Source: Oscillospiraceae bacterium HV4-5-C5C (lineage in GTDB: Bacteria; Bacillota; Clostridia; Saccharofermentanales; Fastidiosipilaceae). Taken from it: 64,000 bases of DNA. Positions 1 to 9,010 of the stretch are shown piece by piece. The stretch spans positions 1 to 64,000 of the forward strand of contig JAAVLZ010000014.1 in the NCBI GenBank assembly GCA_012034405.1. The letters run 5' to 3'. Below the pieces are notes generated by a model that ran no database searches, was not told where the DNA came from, and worked only from the letters and a program-made list of their open reading frames with translations. The translations under genes were made by a program, and so were the position numbers. Within the stretch, counting starts at the first letter, position 1; each line of letters opens with the position of its first letter.

Positions 1-376
1 CCAGATCTGGCGCTGTTTCCGCCGATTGCAGGGCCAGAGCAATCTTAGTAAAATAATCCCCTTCTCCAGCAGTAATCGGAGCAATATCCAATTCTACAGA
101 GTCCTTTTTATCCCAGCTGTTATAACCATTTTCAAACCATTTCCAGCCGGTGCCACTAGAACCTTGTCCATCATCCCTGAAAGTAATCGTTATTTTACTT
201 TTTTCACCGTTGTTCGTGTCTTGACTGCCTCCGCCAGTGGTTTCGGCTTTGGTCTGACTGTTGTCATCAGCTGCAGCTTTGCTGGTAGTGGCCGTGCCCT
301 GACTACTGCCGCAAGCAGTTAGTGCCGCAGCCATCAGGACAGATACTGCGCTTAGGGTTAGCTTTTTGTTTAGCAT
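1..376 (-). CDS. Solute-binding lipoprotein, N-terminal part (runs off window)
   Basis: Minus-strand reading from ATG at 376 gives a signal peptide with lipobox (start MLNKKLTLS, then LTACGSS), a Ser/Thr/Gly-rich linker and the start of a type 1 extracellular solute-binding domain (KITITFRDDG). A strong GGGAGG site lies about 7 bases upstream. The frame is open to the window edge, so about 125 residues are visible and the C-terminus is missing. It is probably the exported binding component of a sugar ABC transporter, tethered to the membrane outer face. It follows a YesM/YesN-type kinase-regulator pair and another binding lipoprotein on the same strand, so it may be the transporter controlled by that pair. 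The substrate cannot be read from this fragment. Confidence 0.8.
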   Translation of the reverse strand, partial: MLNKKLTLSAVSVLMAAALTACGSSQGTATTSKAAADDNSQTKAETTGGGSQDTNNGEKSKITITFRDDGQGSSGTGWKWFENGYNSWDKKDSVELDIAPITAGEGDYFTKIALALQSAETAPDL

Positions 377-602
377 AAATTACCTCCCTTTGCACCTGGT
401 TTACTGTCATCCAGCCTGACCAGGTTGTCTGATTTTGCTGTTTTCAGTGTAAATTAGGCCTGAGAATCCAACAATTCCACATTATTAAGATAAGTGGAGA
501 AAATTAAGATCAACCTCATACTTCAGGTCTTTTCTTCATGTCTGTCGGCAGAATGATTGGGAGGCTGGAGTCAAGCCTGACCGGCTTGTCCTGTAGCCAT
601 GA
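377..602 (-). other. Intergenic region with two hairpins between two lipoprotein genes
   Basis: No coding signal seen. On the transcribed strand an imperfect hairpin with CAAGCC/GGCTTG arms lies at about 573-589, and a CCTGGT/ACCAGG pair at about 397-424 sits just before the ribosome binding site of the next gene. Neither is followed by a clear U tract. A separate promoter for the downstream lipoprotein could lie here, but no convincing -35/-10 pair was found. Confidence 0.35.
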
Positions 603-2021
603 TCAGCTTTCAATCAAATAGGTCTTGATAGCAGTATAGGTATCCATCGCAATCTCATTAACTGTTTTAGCTCCTGTCCAGGTGGTTATCACACTGTCCT
701 GCAAGGTTTCAGACATATTTTCCCACAAGCTATAAGAGGCCAGCGGTGCTGACTGGTAAAAGCTGTCCATAAAAGCTTTCCAGGGATGCTTCAATTGACT
801 TAGCTCGGTTTCAACATCTATTCTGACCGGCAAACTTCCCAAGCGTGATTGTCGTAAAGCTAAGCTAGCCGGGTCAAATAAATACGCTACCAGTAACTGG
901 ATCGCAGCATATTCCTGGGTTGACAGGCTGGATGAGAGCTCGGATAGATCCAGCAGGCTGACAAGGGCATCCGCCCGCAGGGGTAAATTACGATTTGTAC
1001 CTACCACCTGGGGAACAGGTACCGCCATAACTGAAAAGCTACTCGTTGCCTGCTCAAGTCTCGGTAAGCTGGAACTGTCAGCCAATATCATAGCCACCTC
1101 CCGGTTTAGGAGCTTGCTGAGCAGATCGCCCTGATTCCAGTTGACGCAGTCCAAATTGATATAGTCATCTGTCCTCAAGGTGCTCAAAAATTGCCAACCT
1201 TCCAGCGCCGCTTGACTGTTCAGGTCCCGCAGACTGGCACCATAAGCAGTCATGATCAGTAATAGCTGCTCTGTCAATGCCTGGCCAGGAGCAGCAGCCA
1301 GGGCAAAACTTGCTGCCGGCTCCCGCCTTAGCTGCGCACATAGCGCTAGCAATTCCTGTGGTGTTGCCGGGCTCTCCTGGCTGTATTTGCTCAGCAAATC
1401 TTGATTGGTCAGTAAAACATAGGCATATGAATCCAGTGGCATTCCATATGTCAAAGACTGATGCTCCAGCAGCAGCCACAGTTTTTGGTAAATTTCAGCT
1501 TTCAGCCCTGTGGAACGAATTAAGTTATCCATGGGATAAAAGACCTGCAATTTGGAAAAGGCAGCGTTTAAGCTCTGATCACATACCGCTAACCAGGGTT
1601 TATCCTCTGGATCAAGGTCACTGATGTCATAAAAATAAGCCCATTGATCCTCACGGGCGTAAAATTGAAGCTCTAATCCAATATCAGGCTGTACTTGGCT
1701 CCAAGAGGCCATACAGGACTGCCAAGACAGTTTTTCTGCTTCATCAGCATAGGGTAAGGCCAGTTTTATGGTTATCGTCTGGTTGTCAGCCTCCGTCAAA
1801 GGCTTAGCTGCGGTCGGTTCAGACGGAATATCAGAGGTCTGTATCGCTGCGGAAGCGGCAGTTTGGCTGATGGTAACTGTGTTACCAACCGATACAATTT
1901 GCTTTGGTAAGCACGCGGTCAGCGTAATACACCAGGACAACAAAATCGCTAATCCCGCTAGCTTGACGCGCCGCCATAAGCGGCTCAGTACTAACATCCC
2001 GTTTGATTGGGTGATATGCAT
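603..2021 (-). CDS. Solute-binding lipoprotein (type 1 extracellular binding protein family)
   Basis: 472 residues with a basic N-terminus, a hydrophobic stretch (LAGLAILLSWCITL) and a lipobox cysteine near residue 37 (LTACLP). A Ser/Thr/Ala linker and a large periplasmic-binding-like domain follow, as in sugar ABC binding proteins. The ATG at 2021 is preceded by GAGGTG; an internal ATG at 1997 has no ribosome binding site. The first 31 bases overlap the end of the AraC-type response regulator gene, so the two are probably translationally coupled. In YesM/YesN-type systems a binding protein beside the kinase may take part in ligand sensing or transport. Ligand unknown. Confidence 0.8.
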   Translation of the reverse strand: MHITQSNGMLVLSRLWRRVKLAGLAILLSWCITLTACLPKQIVSVGNTVTISQTAASAAIQTSDIPSEPTAAKPLTEADNQTITIKLALPYADEAEKLSWQSCMASWSQVQPDIGLELQFYAREDQWAYFYDISDLDPEDKPWLAVCDQSLNAAFSKLQVFYPMDNLIRSTGLKAEIYQKLWLLLEHQSLTYGMPLDSYAYVLLTNQDLLSKYSQESPATPQELLALCAQLRREPAASFALAAAPGQALTEQLLLIMTAYGASLRDLNSQAALEGWQFLSTLRTDDYINLDCVNWNQGDLLSKLLNREVAMILADSSSLPRLEQATSSFSVMAVPVPQVVGTNRNLPLRADALVSLLDLSELSSSLSTQEYAAIQLLVAYLFDPASLALRQSRLGSLPVRIDVETELSQLKHPWKAFMDSFYQSAPLASYSLWENMSETLQDSVITTWTGAKTVNEIAMDTYTAIKTYLIES

Positions 2022-3559
2022 TGGGCACCTCGTTGGCCAAGACAGGTTGATCGGTACTGTCCAGGAGAGACAGAACAGACCTCCTTAAAAATGCGATTAA
2101 AATACTTTGGATCCCGATAACCAATGGCCACTGCAATATCCTGAATCTGCAGTTTGGGATTGAGCAGCAGGCGCTTTGCGTGACTCATGCGGAAGTTCCG
2201 CAGAAAAGCGGAAAATGTCATCCCCGTGCTTTTTCTGAACGTTGCACTGAGATACTCTGGCGTGACATTAAGCTTAGCGGCAACATCCGTCAAGGTCAGA
2301 TCGTTGGGGAAATTGTCCCTGATCAAGGCGATTGCCTGTTCTGAAAGGTGGTTCCCGCCACCGCCACTTAAAGCCGCTTCCGGGTCCATTTTGATTTGCT
2401 GCCACAATTGCTCTACGATTTGCAGAAGTTGTTCCGGATACATACTATGATCGATCAGCCTGATTAACGCGGCTAAATCAATGCAATGTTGTGTTTGAGG
2501 CAGCTGTGAGCTGCTGACCCAAGCACAGATTAATCTGGCAAGGATAGCACGCAACTCTTCTGGTTGTATCCTGGGTTCAGTTAACCACTGGCTTAAGGTC
2601 AGTTGTAAGTTGCTGATTGCGGTTGAATCCTGCTGAATGGCTGCATCACGTAAGCTTTGCTCCAGTTGTTGAGGGTAGGTGGCACGCTTAAGCTGCAGGC
2701 TATTGGCCCAATCCTGGGTTATGACCTGATCTCTATTGAGGTACAAGCGATACGGCAGCAGTCGGATTGCTTCATGATAAGCCTGTACCAGGTGAACGAT
2801 GCCATTGAATCGGACGCTGGTGCAGATGCAGTCCACATTCTTGATGATTTCCGGCAGGAGAAAGCGATCCAGGTTTTTTTCCAGATACGGATTATAAGCG
2901 GTATTAAAAAGCAATAAAATGACAGTTTCCGGCTGACATAAAACCATAAAATCATCCAGGCATAAACGGTTACAGCCTTGTGCCAGATACCTGCCGGTCC
3001 AGCTGATACTCTCCTGATCCAGGCTCTGTAAAGAGAATAAAAACAGGGTATTTTGCTGATCAACCGGAACATCAAAGCGCATAGCCAGCTGCTGTCGGAT
3101 GTGAGCAGGGTCTGACGGCCAATGATTAAGATAGAGACTTAGCTGCTGTTCTAAACTCAGTTCCTGCGCTGAATTGTTCTGTCCATCTGTTAAGTTCATC
3201 TGCTGCTGGACTTTACTCAGACAACTGTGCAGTTCGTCTGTTGTCAATGGTTTCAATAGATAATCCAGCACCTTTAGCTTGATGGCTCGTTGTGCCAGAT
3301 TGAAATCGGCATAACCAGTCAGGATTACCGCCGGTATCTGACTGCCTTTTTCCTGGAGTTGCTGGAGCATCGTTAACCCATCCATACCGGGTAGTTTAAT
3401 ATCTGTCATAATCAAATCAGCTTCTGACCATGGATACGACTGCAGCGCTTCTTCCGCGTCTGTAAAGGAGGCTGCGACTTGATGGACTGTCTCAGATTGA
3501 ATGAGGCGGGCAATGCCTACACGGATCTGTGGTTCGTCTTTAACAATTATGATACGCAT
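1991..3559 (-). CDS. AraC-type response regulator (YesN-like)
   Basis: 522 residues. An N-terminal receiver domain has the acidic pocket DE (residues 8-9), phospho-acceptor Asp53 in MTDIKLPGMDG, and the conserved Lys in LLKPL near residue 103. A middle region of unknown fold and a C-terminal AraC-type double helix-turn-helix (residues about 410-510: LTLTDVAAKLNVTPEYLS, then IQDIAVAIGYRDPKYFNRIF) follow. It is the partner of the membrane kinase encoded directly upstream, whose stop codon overlaps this start by 20 bases. Proteins of this type usually activate adjacent sugar-uptake genes. The first pocket residue is Lys (VKDEP) where many relatives have Asp; the following Asp-Glu pair is intact. 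Confidence 0.9.
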   Translation of the reverse strand: MRIIIVKDEPQIRVGIARLIQSETVHQVAASFTDAEEALQSYPWSEADLIMTDIKLPGMDGLTMLQQLQEKGSQIPAVILTGYADFNLAQRAIKLKVLDYLLKPLTTDELHSCLSKVQQQMNLTDGQNNSAQELSLEQQLSLYLNHWPSDPAHIRQQLAMRFDVPVDQQNTLFLFSLQSLDQESISWTGRYLAQGCNRLCLDDFMVLCQPETVILLLFNTAYNPYLEKNLDRFLLPEIIKNVDCICTSVRFNGIVHLVQAYHEAIRLLPYRLYLNRDQVITQDWANSLQLKRATYPQQLEQSLRDAAIQQDSTAISNLQLTLSQWLTEPRIQPEELRAILARLICAWVSSSQLPQTQHCIDLAALIRLIDHSMYPEQLLQIVEQLWQQIKMDPEAALSGGGGNHLSEQAIALIRDNFPNDLTLTDVAAKLNVTPEYLSATFRKSTGMTFSAFLRNFRMSHAKRLLLNPKLQIQDIAVAIGYRDPKYFNRIFKEVCSVSPGQYRSTCLGQRGAQCISPNQTGC

Positions 3560-5431
3560 CTGATTCTGCCTCTTTCTCGTTTGAATTATGGCCAGGCCGG
3601 CAAGGTAACCGTAATATGGCTCTCAGTCCAGGCTGAGCTGGTTCTAAGCGGAAAGCCCCCTGATTGCCATAATAAATCCGCATTCTGGCCCGGACATTTT
3701 CCAGTCCAATTCCGTGCTGGTCCTGTTGATAGGCGGCGCGGCCCGGAAGTTTATGACCGCTGTTGAAAGCATTGATCGCTGCTGCTTGCATGCCTTTTCC
3801 ATTATCTGCGATCATAATTTCCAAAAGATCTGCTGTCACCAACCGCGCCTTGATATGGATCAAACCTTCATCTTTCTGATCAACTAAACCGTGTTCCAGG
3901 CAGTTCTCAAGTAGTGGCTGCAGCAACAATTTATGGATCCGGCAGGTCAGTAGTTCCTCCGGAACATCAATTAAACAAATAAAGCGGTAGTTACAGCGAG
4001 TCTGCTGCAGGTAAATATACCGGCGCAGATATGCAATCTTCTGACCCAATGGCACTTCAGTATTACTTTTGCTGATACTATACCTGAGGATAGTAGCCAG
4101 ATTTTTAACATTTTACTGATGATTGGCTGGTTACGATCTATGGCTACCCAGTTTATTGCGTCCAGGGTATTGTACAAAAAGTGAGGATTGATCTGCGCTT
4201 CCAGCGCACTGATTTCCGCTTCACGTTTCAGACGTTCTGCTTGCCTGACCTGATTGATTAATGCCTGCATACGACTGATCATCTGGTTAAAGCTCAGCGC
4301 AATCCGGCCAAATTCATCCGTTCTATCAAGGACAATACGGACTGAGAGATCCCCCCAATTAGCCTGGTCCATGGCCATGATAATCTCATCTGCCGCTAAC
4401 GTTGTCAGTTTTGACGTATAAAAGATGAGTGATGAGGCCAGGAGAATAATGCCTATACCAGCAATCAAGATCCACAATCCTTGTCTATAGATAGCAGTCA
4501 GCCAGGTTTGTCTGGGAGAAATCGCTGCAAGATAAAAGGATGCCTGCTGATTACTCTGTAATTGCACCCGGGCCGATGAAGCAAAGCCTGCCTGTATTTT
4601 CCAGGTTTCCAAAGCCTGAAGAAAGACAGATTCCATTGATTCCTGGCCAGTAGCTTCAGTAATGATATACTCTCCGCGATATAATGGATTGGTAGCGGCT
4701 ATAATCTGACCCGCAGCATCCAAAAGTAACAACGTTTCCCGGTCGGGATCAGGTTTATTGGCTAAGCTGGCATTCAGCACCGTTTCCAGGCTGCTACTAT
4801 CCACGCATAAGACCGCACTGCCTATTTCTTCCCGATATAGATCCTGTGGATCGATGATTGCCCGTGCTATCCACAGCCGGCCACGAGCATGATTCTGCGT
4901 ACCGGCATACTCAAATACCGCTTGACCGGGTTTAGTGCGAGCAGTTTTAATTAGAGTTTCTTCTAGTAACTTGGGAAAGTCAAAACTCTGGCTTTGTAAG
5001 GCAGACCGGGTCAATTTGTCATAAAAAGCGTAATCCCGATTATCCGCAATAATAGCAGCACCGGTTATTTCTGTTGTGCTATCAATTTGTTCTTTCAGCG
5101 CACTGCGGATACTCCGTTCAGACAATTGATAGGCCGGATTCCACACCCTGATTTGTGACACGCCATCTGTAATTTGCGGTGTTTGCACCATATCGTCCAG
5201 TACGCTTTCATAGGCATTTAGCTTTAAGGTCAGTTCTCGGTAAATCTGCTCCAAACTATTGCTTTCCAGATTACTCACATAAGCTCTGGTGGTCCGGGTA
5301 GTCAACGCATAATTTAACAATTGAATCAATAAAGTTGGCAGGATAGCCCCAATAATCAGGATGACAAAAAACTTCCGGCGAATAGACGCTTTGTTCAGGT
5401 ACTGTCTGAGTTTATTGTCAACTCCAACCAT
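3540..5431 (-). pseudogene. YesM-type sensor histidine kinase split by a -1 frameshift
   Basis: Two overlapping frames encode one kinase. The upstream frame (from 5431) has a transmembrane segment near residues 20-42, an extracytoplasmic sensor, a second transmembrane segment near 320-345, a HAMP linker and the phospho-acceptor box NPHFLYNTLDAINW. It then goes out of frame after SKMLK. The other frame, readable to 3540, supplies the rest: LLLQPLLENCLEHG, ADNGKGM and HGIGLENVRARM of the ATP-binding domain. The shift falls in a run of five A (minus strand, at 4102-4106). With six A the reading continues as MLKNLATILRYSISKSN, as in relatives. So one base is missing, by mutation, slippage or sequencing error. 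The gene overlaps its response regulator by 20 bases. Confidence 0.85.
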
Positions 5432-5615
5432 CTGTTTTTTATGCTCCCAAACCGCAGCATTGAATGCTACTTGTTACTTATGACCAGATTTTCTTGTTGA
5501 TTTTATATCAACATATAGCTTATGACCACTTTACTGACATCTGCAGCGCTTGTCCAATCGAGTATTGTGTAGCTGGGCTAAACTATTTTGTTTTCAAATC
5601 GTGCACATATTCTTC

Positions 5616-5644
5616 TTGATATCGGCATAAGCTCTGGTTAATCT
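5616..5644 (+). promoter_or_regulatory. Candidate sigma-70-type promoter for the acyl-CoA ligase gene
   Basis: TTGATA (5616-5621), 17-base spacer, TAATCT (5639-5644), 38 bases before the ATG at 5683. Pattern match only. Confidence 0.4.
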
Positions 5645-5682
5645 ATAGATACTTATTTTGACTATCAAAGGAGTTTAAGCTC

Positions 5683-7434
5683 ATGAAGACTCAATATAAA
5701 GAACCCCGCTTTGATAATTTCCGGCAGCTGCTGCGCTATGCCGCCCGCCGCTATGCCAGAAGACCTGCTTTTAAGCTCACTGTACCGCCAGTCAATCGGG
5801 CGAATGTCAGTAAAACAGCTCAGGCAAAAGCCAATACGCAATCCCGTCAGCTGACGATCAGTTACCGGCAGCTGGAAACCGCATATGACCGTCTATGCAC
5901 ATTTATGCTCAACGCCGGTTTACAGGGGCGCCGGATTGCCATCAGCGGCCGTAACAGCTATGAGTGGACCCTGGCCTACCTGGCCGCGGCCACAGTTGGT
6001 GTAGCAGTCCCGCTGGATAGAGACCTGGCGGTCGCCGATCAGAACGATTTTTTGCTGGCAGCTGACTGTTCGGTCTTATGTACGGACCGCCCCCAGCAGG
6101 CGCAAGAATGGTCTGCCGCAGCTCCCTCCGGCCAGCTTCGCCTGATCGTCCCCTTTAAGGAGCTGGGCTTGCTGGGTCAGGGCCGGCCATACCGGATCGG
6201 GCCTTGGTGCGCCAGTGAACCTGCGCCTGCGGATCCTGTCCGGGTCAACGCTATTCCTCTGCCCGCAGATCAGCTGCAGGTCCTGATTTTCACCTCAGGC
6301 ACTACCGGCCACAGCAAGGGTGTTTGTCTGTCACAGGCCAATATCTGTGCAGACATCCACTCAACCATCAGTGTGGTCCGGGTTACCCCCACAGATCACA
6401 CCCTCTCCGTCCTGCCGTTACATCACACCTATGAATGTACCCTGAATTGTCTGCTGCTGCTCTCCCGGGGCGCCTGTATCAGTTACTTATCAACCTTAAG
6501 CCGCTTATCTCAGGATCTGCAGGCCACCCGACCTTCCCTGCTAGTGGTCGTACCTGAATTGCTGCAATTTCTCTCCCGCCGCATTCAAAAAACGCTTCAG
6601 CAAAGCGTTCCACAGCGTTACCGCGGCAGTTTTGCCAGCCTCTCCCTGGCTGAGGCCCTGCGCCGGTTGCCCTGGCCGCTCCGGCTGATCTGCCGGTATA
6701 AAGTCCGTCAGGCGCTGGGCGGCCGACTGCGGCTCTTTATTGTGGGCGCTGCCAAGCTGGAGCCGGCCTTGGTCCGTGATTTTTTAGCGCTGGGTATCCG
6801 TACCCTGCAGGGCTATGGGCTGACGGAATGCGCCCCGCTGGTGGCAGGCAACCATGACTTTTATTTGAATCCGGCTTCCACCGGGGTAGCTATACCGGGG
6901 ATTGAAATGAAGATTGATCGGCCGGACAGCCAGGGCGTGGGACAGATCCTGACCCGTGGAGCCAATGTGATGCTGGGCTACTTTGAGGATCCTGATGCCA
7001 CGCGGGCAGCCTTTAAAGATGGTTGGTTTTGCACCGGCGATCTGGGCCGTCTGGGTCCGGACGGGGAATTATACATCACCGGCAGGCAAAAAAATGTGAT
7101 TGTGACCGACAATGGTAAGAATATCTATCCCGAAGAGTTGGAAACAAGGCTGGGGCAATGTCCGGAGATCGGCGAAGTCCTGGTACTGGCAGGGCAGCAG
7201 CGTTCACGGGTTTGTGTACGCGCCAAAATCCTTCCTGATCTGGACTGGATAAAGCAGCAACTGGGGCACCTGCCAACGCTGGAAGAAGCGCGCGAAGCGG
7301 TGGAACGGGCTGTTGCGGCAGTTAATGACAGATTACCTACTTATAAACGAGTGCAGATGATTGAGATATTGACTGAAGCCTTGCAGAAGACGACCACCCG
7401 AAAAATCCGCCGCTGTGGAGATAATCTGGCTTAA
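5683..7434 (+). CDS. AMP-dependent acyl-CoA synthetase/ligase
   Basis: 583 residues of the ANL (adenylate-forming) superfamily, long-chain fatty-acyl-CoA ligase-like. The enzyme activates a carboxylic acid as acyl-AMP and normally passes it to CoA or another thiol. Visible motifs are the phosphate loop FTSGTTGHSKG (about residue 202), the adenine motif YGLTECAPL (about 377), DGWFCTGDLG (about 446), the hinge GRQKNVIVTDNGKNIYPEE (about 466) and a C-terminal Lys near TTTRKIRR. AAAGGAG precedes the ATG. The last four bases overlap the convergent hydrolase gene. The substrate chain length cannot be inferred. There is no carrier-protein or polyketide neighbour, so a free acid-CoA ligase is favoured. 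Confidence 0.88.
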   Translation: MKTQYKEPRFDNFRQLLRYAARRYARRPAFKLTVPPVNRANVSKTAQAKANTQSRQLTISYRQLETAYDRLCTFMLNAGLQGRRIAISGRNSYEWTLAYLAAATVGVAVPLDRDLAVADQNDFLLAADCSVLCTDRPQQAQEWSAAAPSGQLRLIVPFKELGLLGQGRPYRIGPWCASEPAPADPVRVNAIPLPADQLQVLIFTSGTTGHSKGVCLSQANICADIHSTISVVRVTPTDHTLSVLPLHHTYECTLNCLLLLSRGACISYLSTLSRLSQDLQATRPSLLVVVPELLQFLSRRIQKTLQQSVPQRYRGSFASLSLAEALRRLPWPLRLICRYKVRQALGGRLRLFIVGAAKLEPALVRDFLALGIRTLQGYGLTECAPLVAGNHDFYLNPASTGVAIPGIEMKIDRPDSQGVGQILTRGANVMLGYFEDPDATRAAFKDGWFCTGDLGRLGPDGELYITGRQKNVIVTDNGKNIYPEELETRLGQCPEIGEVLVLAGQQRSRVCVRAKILPDLDWIKQQLGHLPTLEEAREAVERAVAAVNDRLPTYKRVQMIEILTEALQKTTTRKIRRCGDNLA

Positions 7435-8291
7435 GTTTGAGGCTGCCAGACTGTCTCCAGCCAATGGCGAGTCAGCTGCGCCATATCTGCCCGTTCCGCA
7501 GCGCAGATGTCTGGATAACGACGCTCTGACTTAAAAATCAGGCGGGTCAGGCAGTTGGCCTTTTCCAGCATAATATGGCTCATCTGCTGGTAGGTTTTCA
7601 GTTGAAACGGATAGGCAAATGCTGATGCTTCCAAACGATGACGCAGATTTTTGCCACTTTGCCAGGCGGGCCAGACCGTGTCAGCTGCAGAGCAGAGCAG
7701 GAGGACTGGTCCCCGGATTTTTTCTGCCGGGATGACCGAATCCGGCTTGACCGGCAGGTCGGTATTAGCCGCCAGGACGGAAAATTCTCCGGCCTGAAGC
7801 CAAAGTCTGGCCACCGGAACCCGCCGCATCTGATACGGCGTATATGGTAACGACCGGCCGCCCCAGGACCAGGAGGAACAGCCATTTGGCTGTTCTCCAC
7901 TGAGCCCTTCCGCATAATACCAGGTCGGTGCTTTGGCTATCACACAGGAGATTTCCGGAAACGCGACAGCACAGGCCAAGGCATATTCAGCACCTTTGGA
8001 TAAGCCCTCCAACGCCAGATGCTGATAGCCCTGTTTACGCAACCAGTCCGCTGCTAACTGAACCGTCTCCAGCGGTACATCTTTGAGTTCAGCTACCGTA
8101 TGCGGGGTCTTAAAATAGCCCAGCGCCAGGGCAGGGATGCCCTGACTTTGCCGGAATCGGGCCATCTTTTTTGCGTGCTGTACCCCGCCCTCTGAACCGG
8201 ATAAAGTGATCACAACTTTATCATGTCGGTTATCAGCCGTTGGATACAAGCAAGCGTCCAGGCCGGGCGGATGCAGCAACTGCTTTACCAT
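7431..8291 (-). CDS. Alpha/beta hydrolase of the acyl-CoA thioester hydrolase/BAAT C-terminal type
   Basis: 286 residues, alpha/beta hydrolase fold. The nucleophile elbow is GLSKGAE (near residue 95), a candidate acidic residue is in SAADTVWP and the histidine is in QMSHIML. The early LSGSEGG motif and the region VPLETVQLAADWLRKQGY are typical of the BAAT C-terminal domain shared by acyl-CoA thioesterases and bile-acid-CoA:amino acid transferases. The family releases or transfers the acyl group of acyl-CoA. It converges on, and overlaps by four bases, an acyl-CoA ligase gene, so the two may act on the same acyl-CoA pool in opposite directions. It lacks the N-terminal domain of full-length BAAT proteins. 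Confidence 0.75.
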   Translation of the reverse strand: MVKQLLHPPGLDACLYPTADNRHDKVVITLSGSEGGVQHAKKMARFRQSQGIPALALGYFKTPHTVAELKDVPLETVQLAADWLRKQGYQHLALEGLSKGAEYALACAVAFPEISCVIAKAPTWYYAEGLSGEQPNGCSSWSWGGRSLPYTPYQMRRVPVARLWLQAGEFSVLAANTDLPVKPDSVIPAEKIRGPVLLLCSAADTVWPAWQSGKNLRHRLEASAFAYPFQLKTYQQMSHIMLEKANCLTRLIFKSERRYPDICAAERADMAQLTRHWLETVWQPQT

Positions 8292-8433
8292 AGGTGTCAG
8301 CCTGTCTTTCTACTAGACTGCCTTAACAATAGTCCTATCCTCAGTGGTTTTCAATTCAGTTGTATCAGAACCATCCCCGTCCAGGATATGCAATGGTTTG
8401 ACCTGATCACCAGTTGGTCTGGAAGCAGTCTCT

Positions 8434-8760
8434 TTAAAGATAGTGATTCACAACTATCCCGACACGTTGCTTTTTCCGATCCGTGGTTTCCTTGGAATGG
8501 CCCAGGTTGAGGGCCACCAATTGCAGTGCATCCCGATCAAATCGCATCCCTTTATGTCCTTTACGACCTATATAGAGCTCCTTCCAGCTTAACGGAGCTG
8601 TATCCCTGGCCATTGTCTGATACAGACTCTTAGCATAGATCCGCCGGTAACTTTGAATATCCGCTGCAGAGTAGAGTTTACCCCAAACCTTGCTTTGGCC
8701 GGCTTTTTTCATCTTTTGAACCACAGCCTGAATGTCGTCTGGTGTCCCAATAATGAGCAC
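8434..8760 (-). pseudogene. Remnant of a tyrosine recombinase/integrase (C-terminal part)
   Basis: The 108-residue open frame ends with LVALNLGHSKETTDR..GIVVNHYL. This resembles the final box of phage/ICE-type tyrosine recombinases (LGH followed by a VxxHYL tail, where Tyr is the nucleophile). The conserved Arg and His-x-x-Arg boxes expected further upstream are not recognisable, and the frame opens without a convincing ribosome binding site. It lies next to a decayed CRISPR-Cas locus, so it is probably a scar of a former mobile element. Assignment rests on the short C-terminal motif only. Confidence 0.45.
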
Positions 8761-8887
8761 ATCCCTGATCCGACCACCTTTCGCCAGATTCCTGCAGATA
8801 TGGATATACAGATGAGTTCTATACTCAATTTTGGGAGAAAGTCCTATCTCTGGTCAGATACGCTTTCGTGCTGTCTCGCCACCTTGA

Positions 8888-9010
8888 TTCTTGCCTTGTC
8901 GCGGATATGATTGCCAGCGCGAAGCGCTGAAATATCGCAAGAATGACAAGAATAATGTGGACTCCACATATGGCAATGGTGAAACAACTAATGCTGAGGA
9001 GGAAAAATAA
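8888..9010 (+). pseudogene. cas8c: 3' remnant of cas8c/csd1 (type I-C CRISPR-Cas)
   Basis: The open frame upstream of cas7c encodes GYDCQREALKYRKNDKN and a Glu/Asn-rich tail ending at TAA 9008-9010. This matches the usual Csd1 C-terminus (LGYxxQRxALYTKK followed by an acidic tail). Its stop codon directly abuts the ATG of cas7c, as in intact type I-C operons. A stop at 8885-8887 closes the frame upstream and no other part of cas8c is present, so only the last 40 or so codons survive. Confidence 0.6.
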
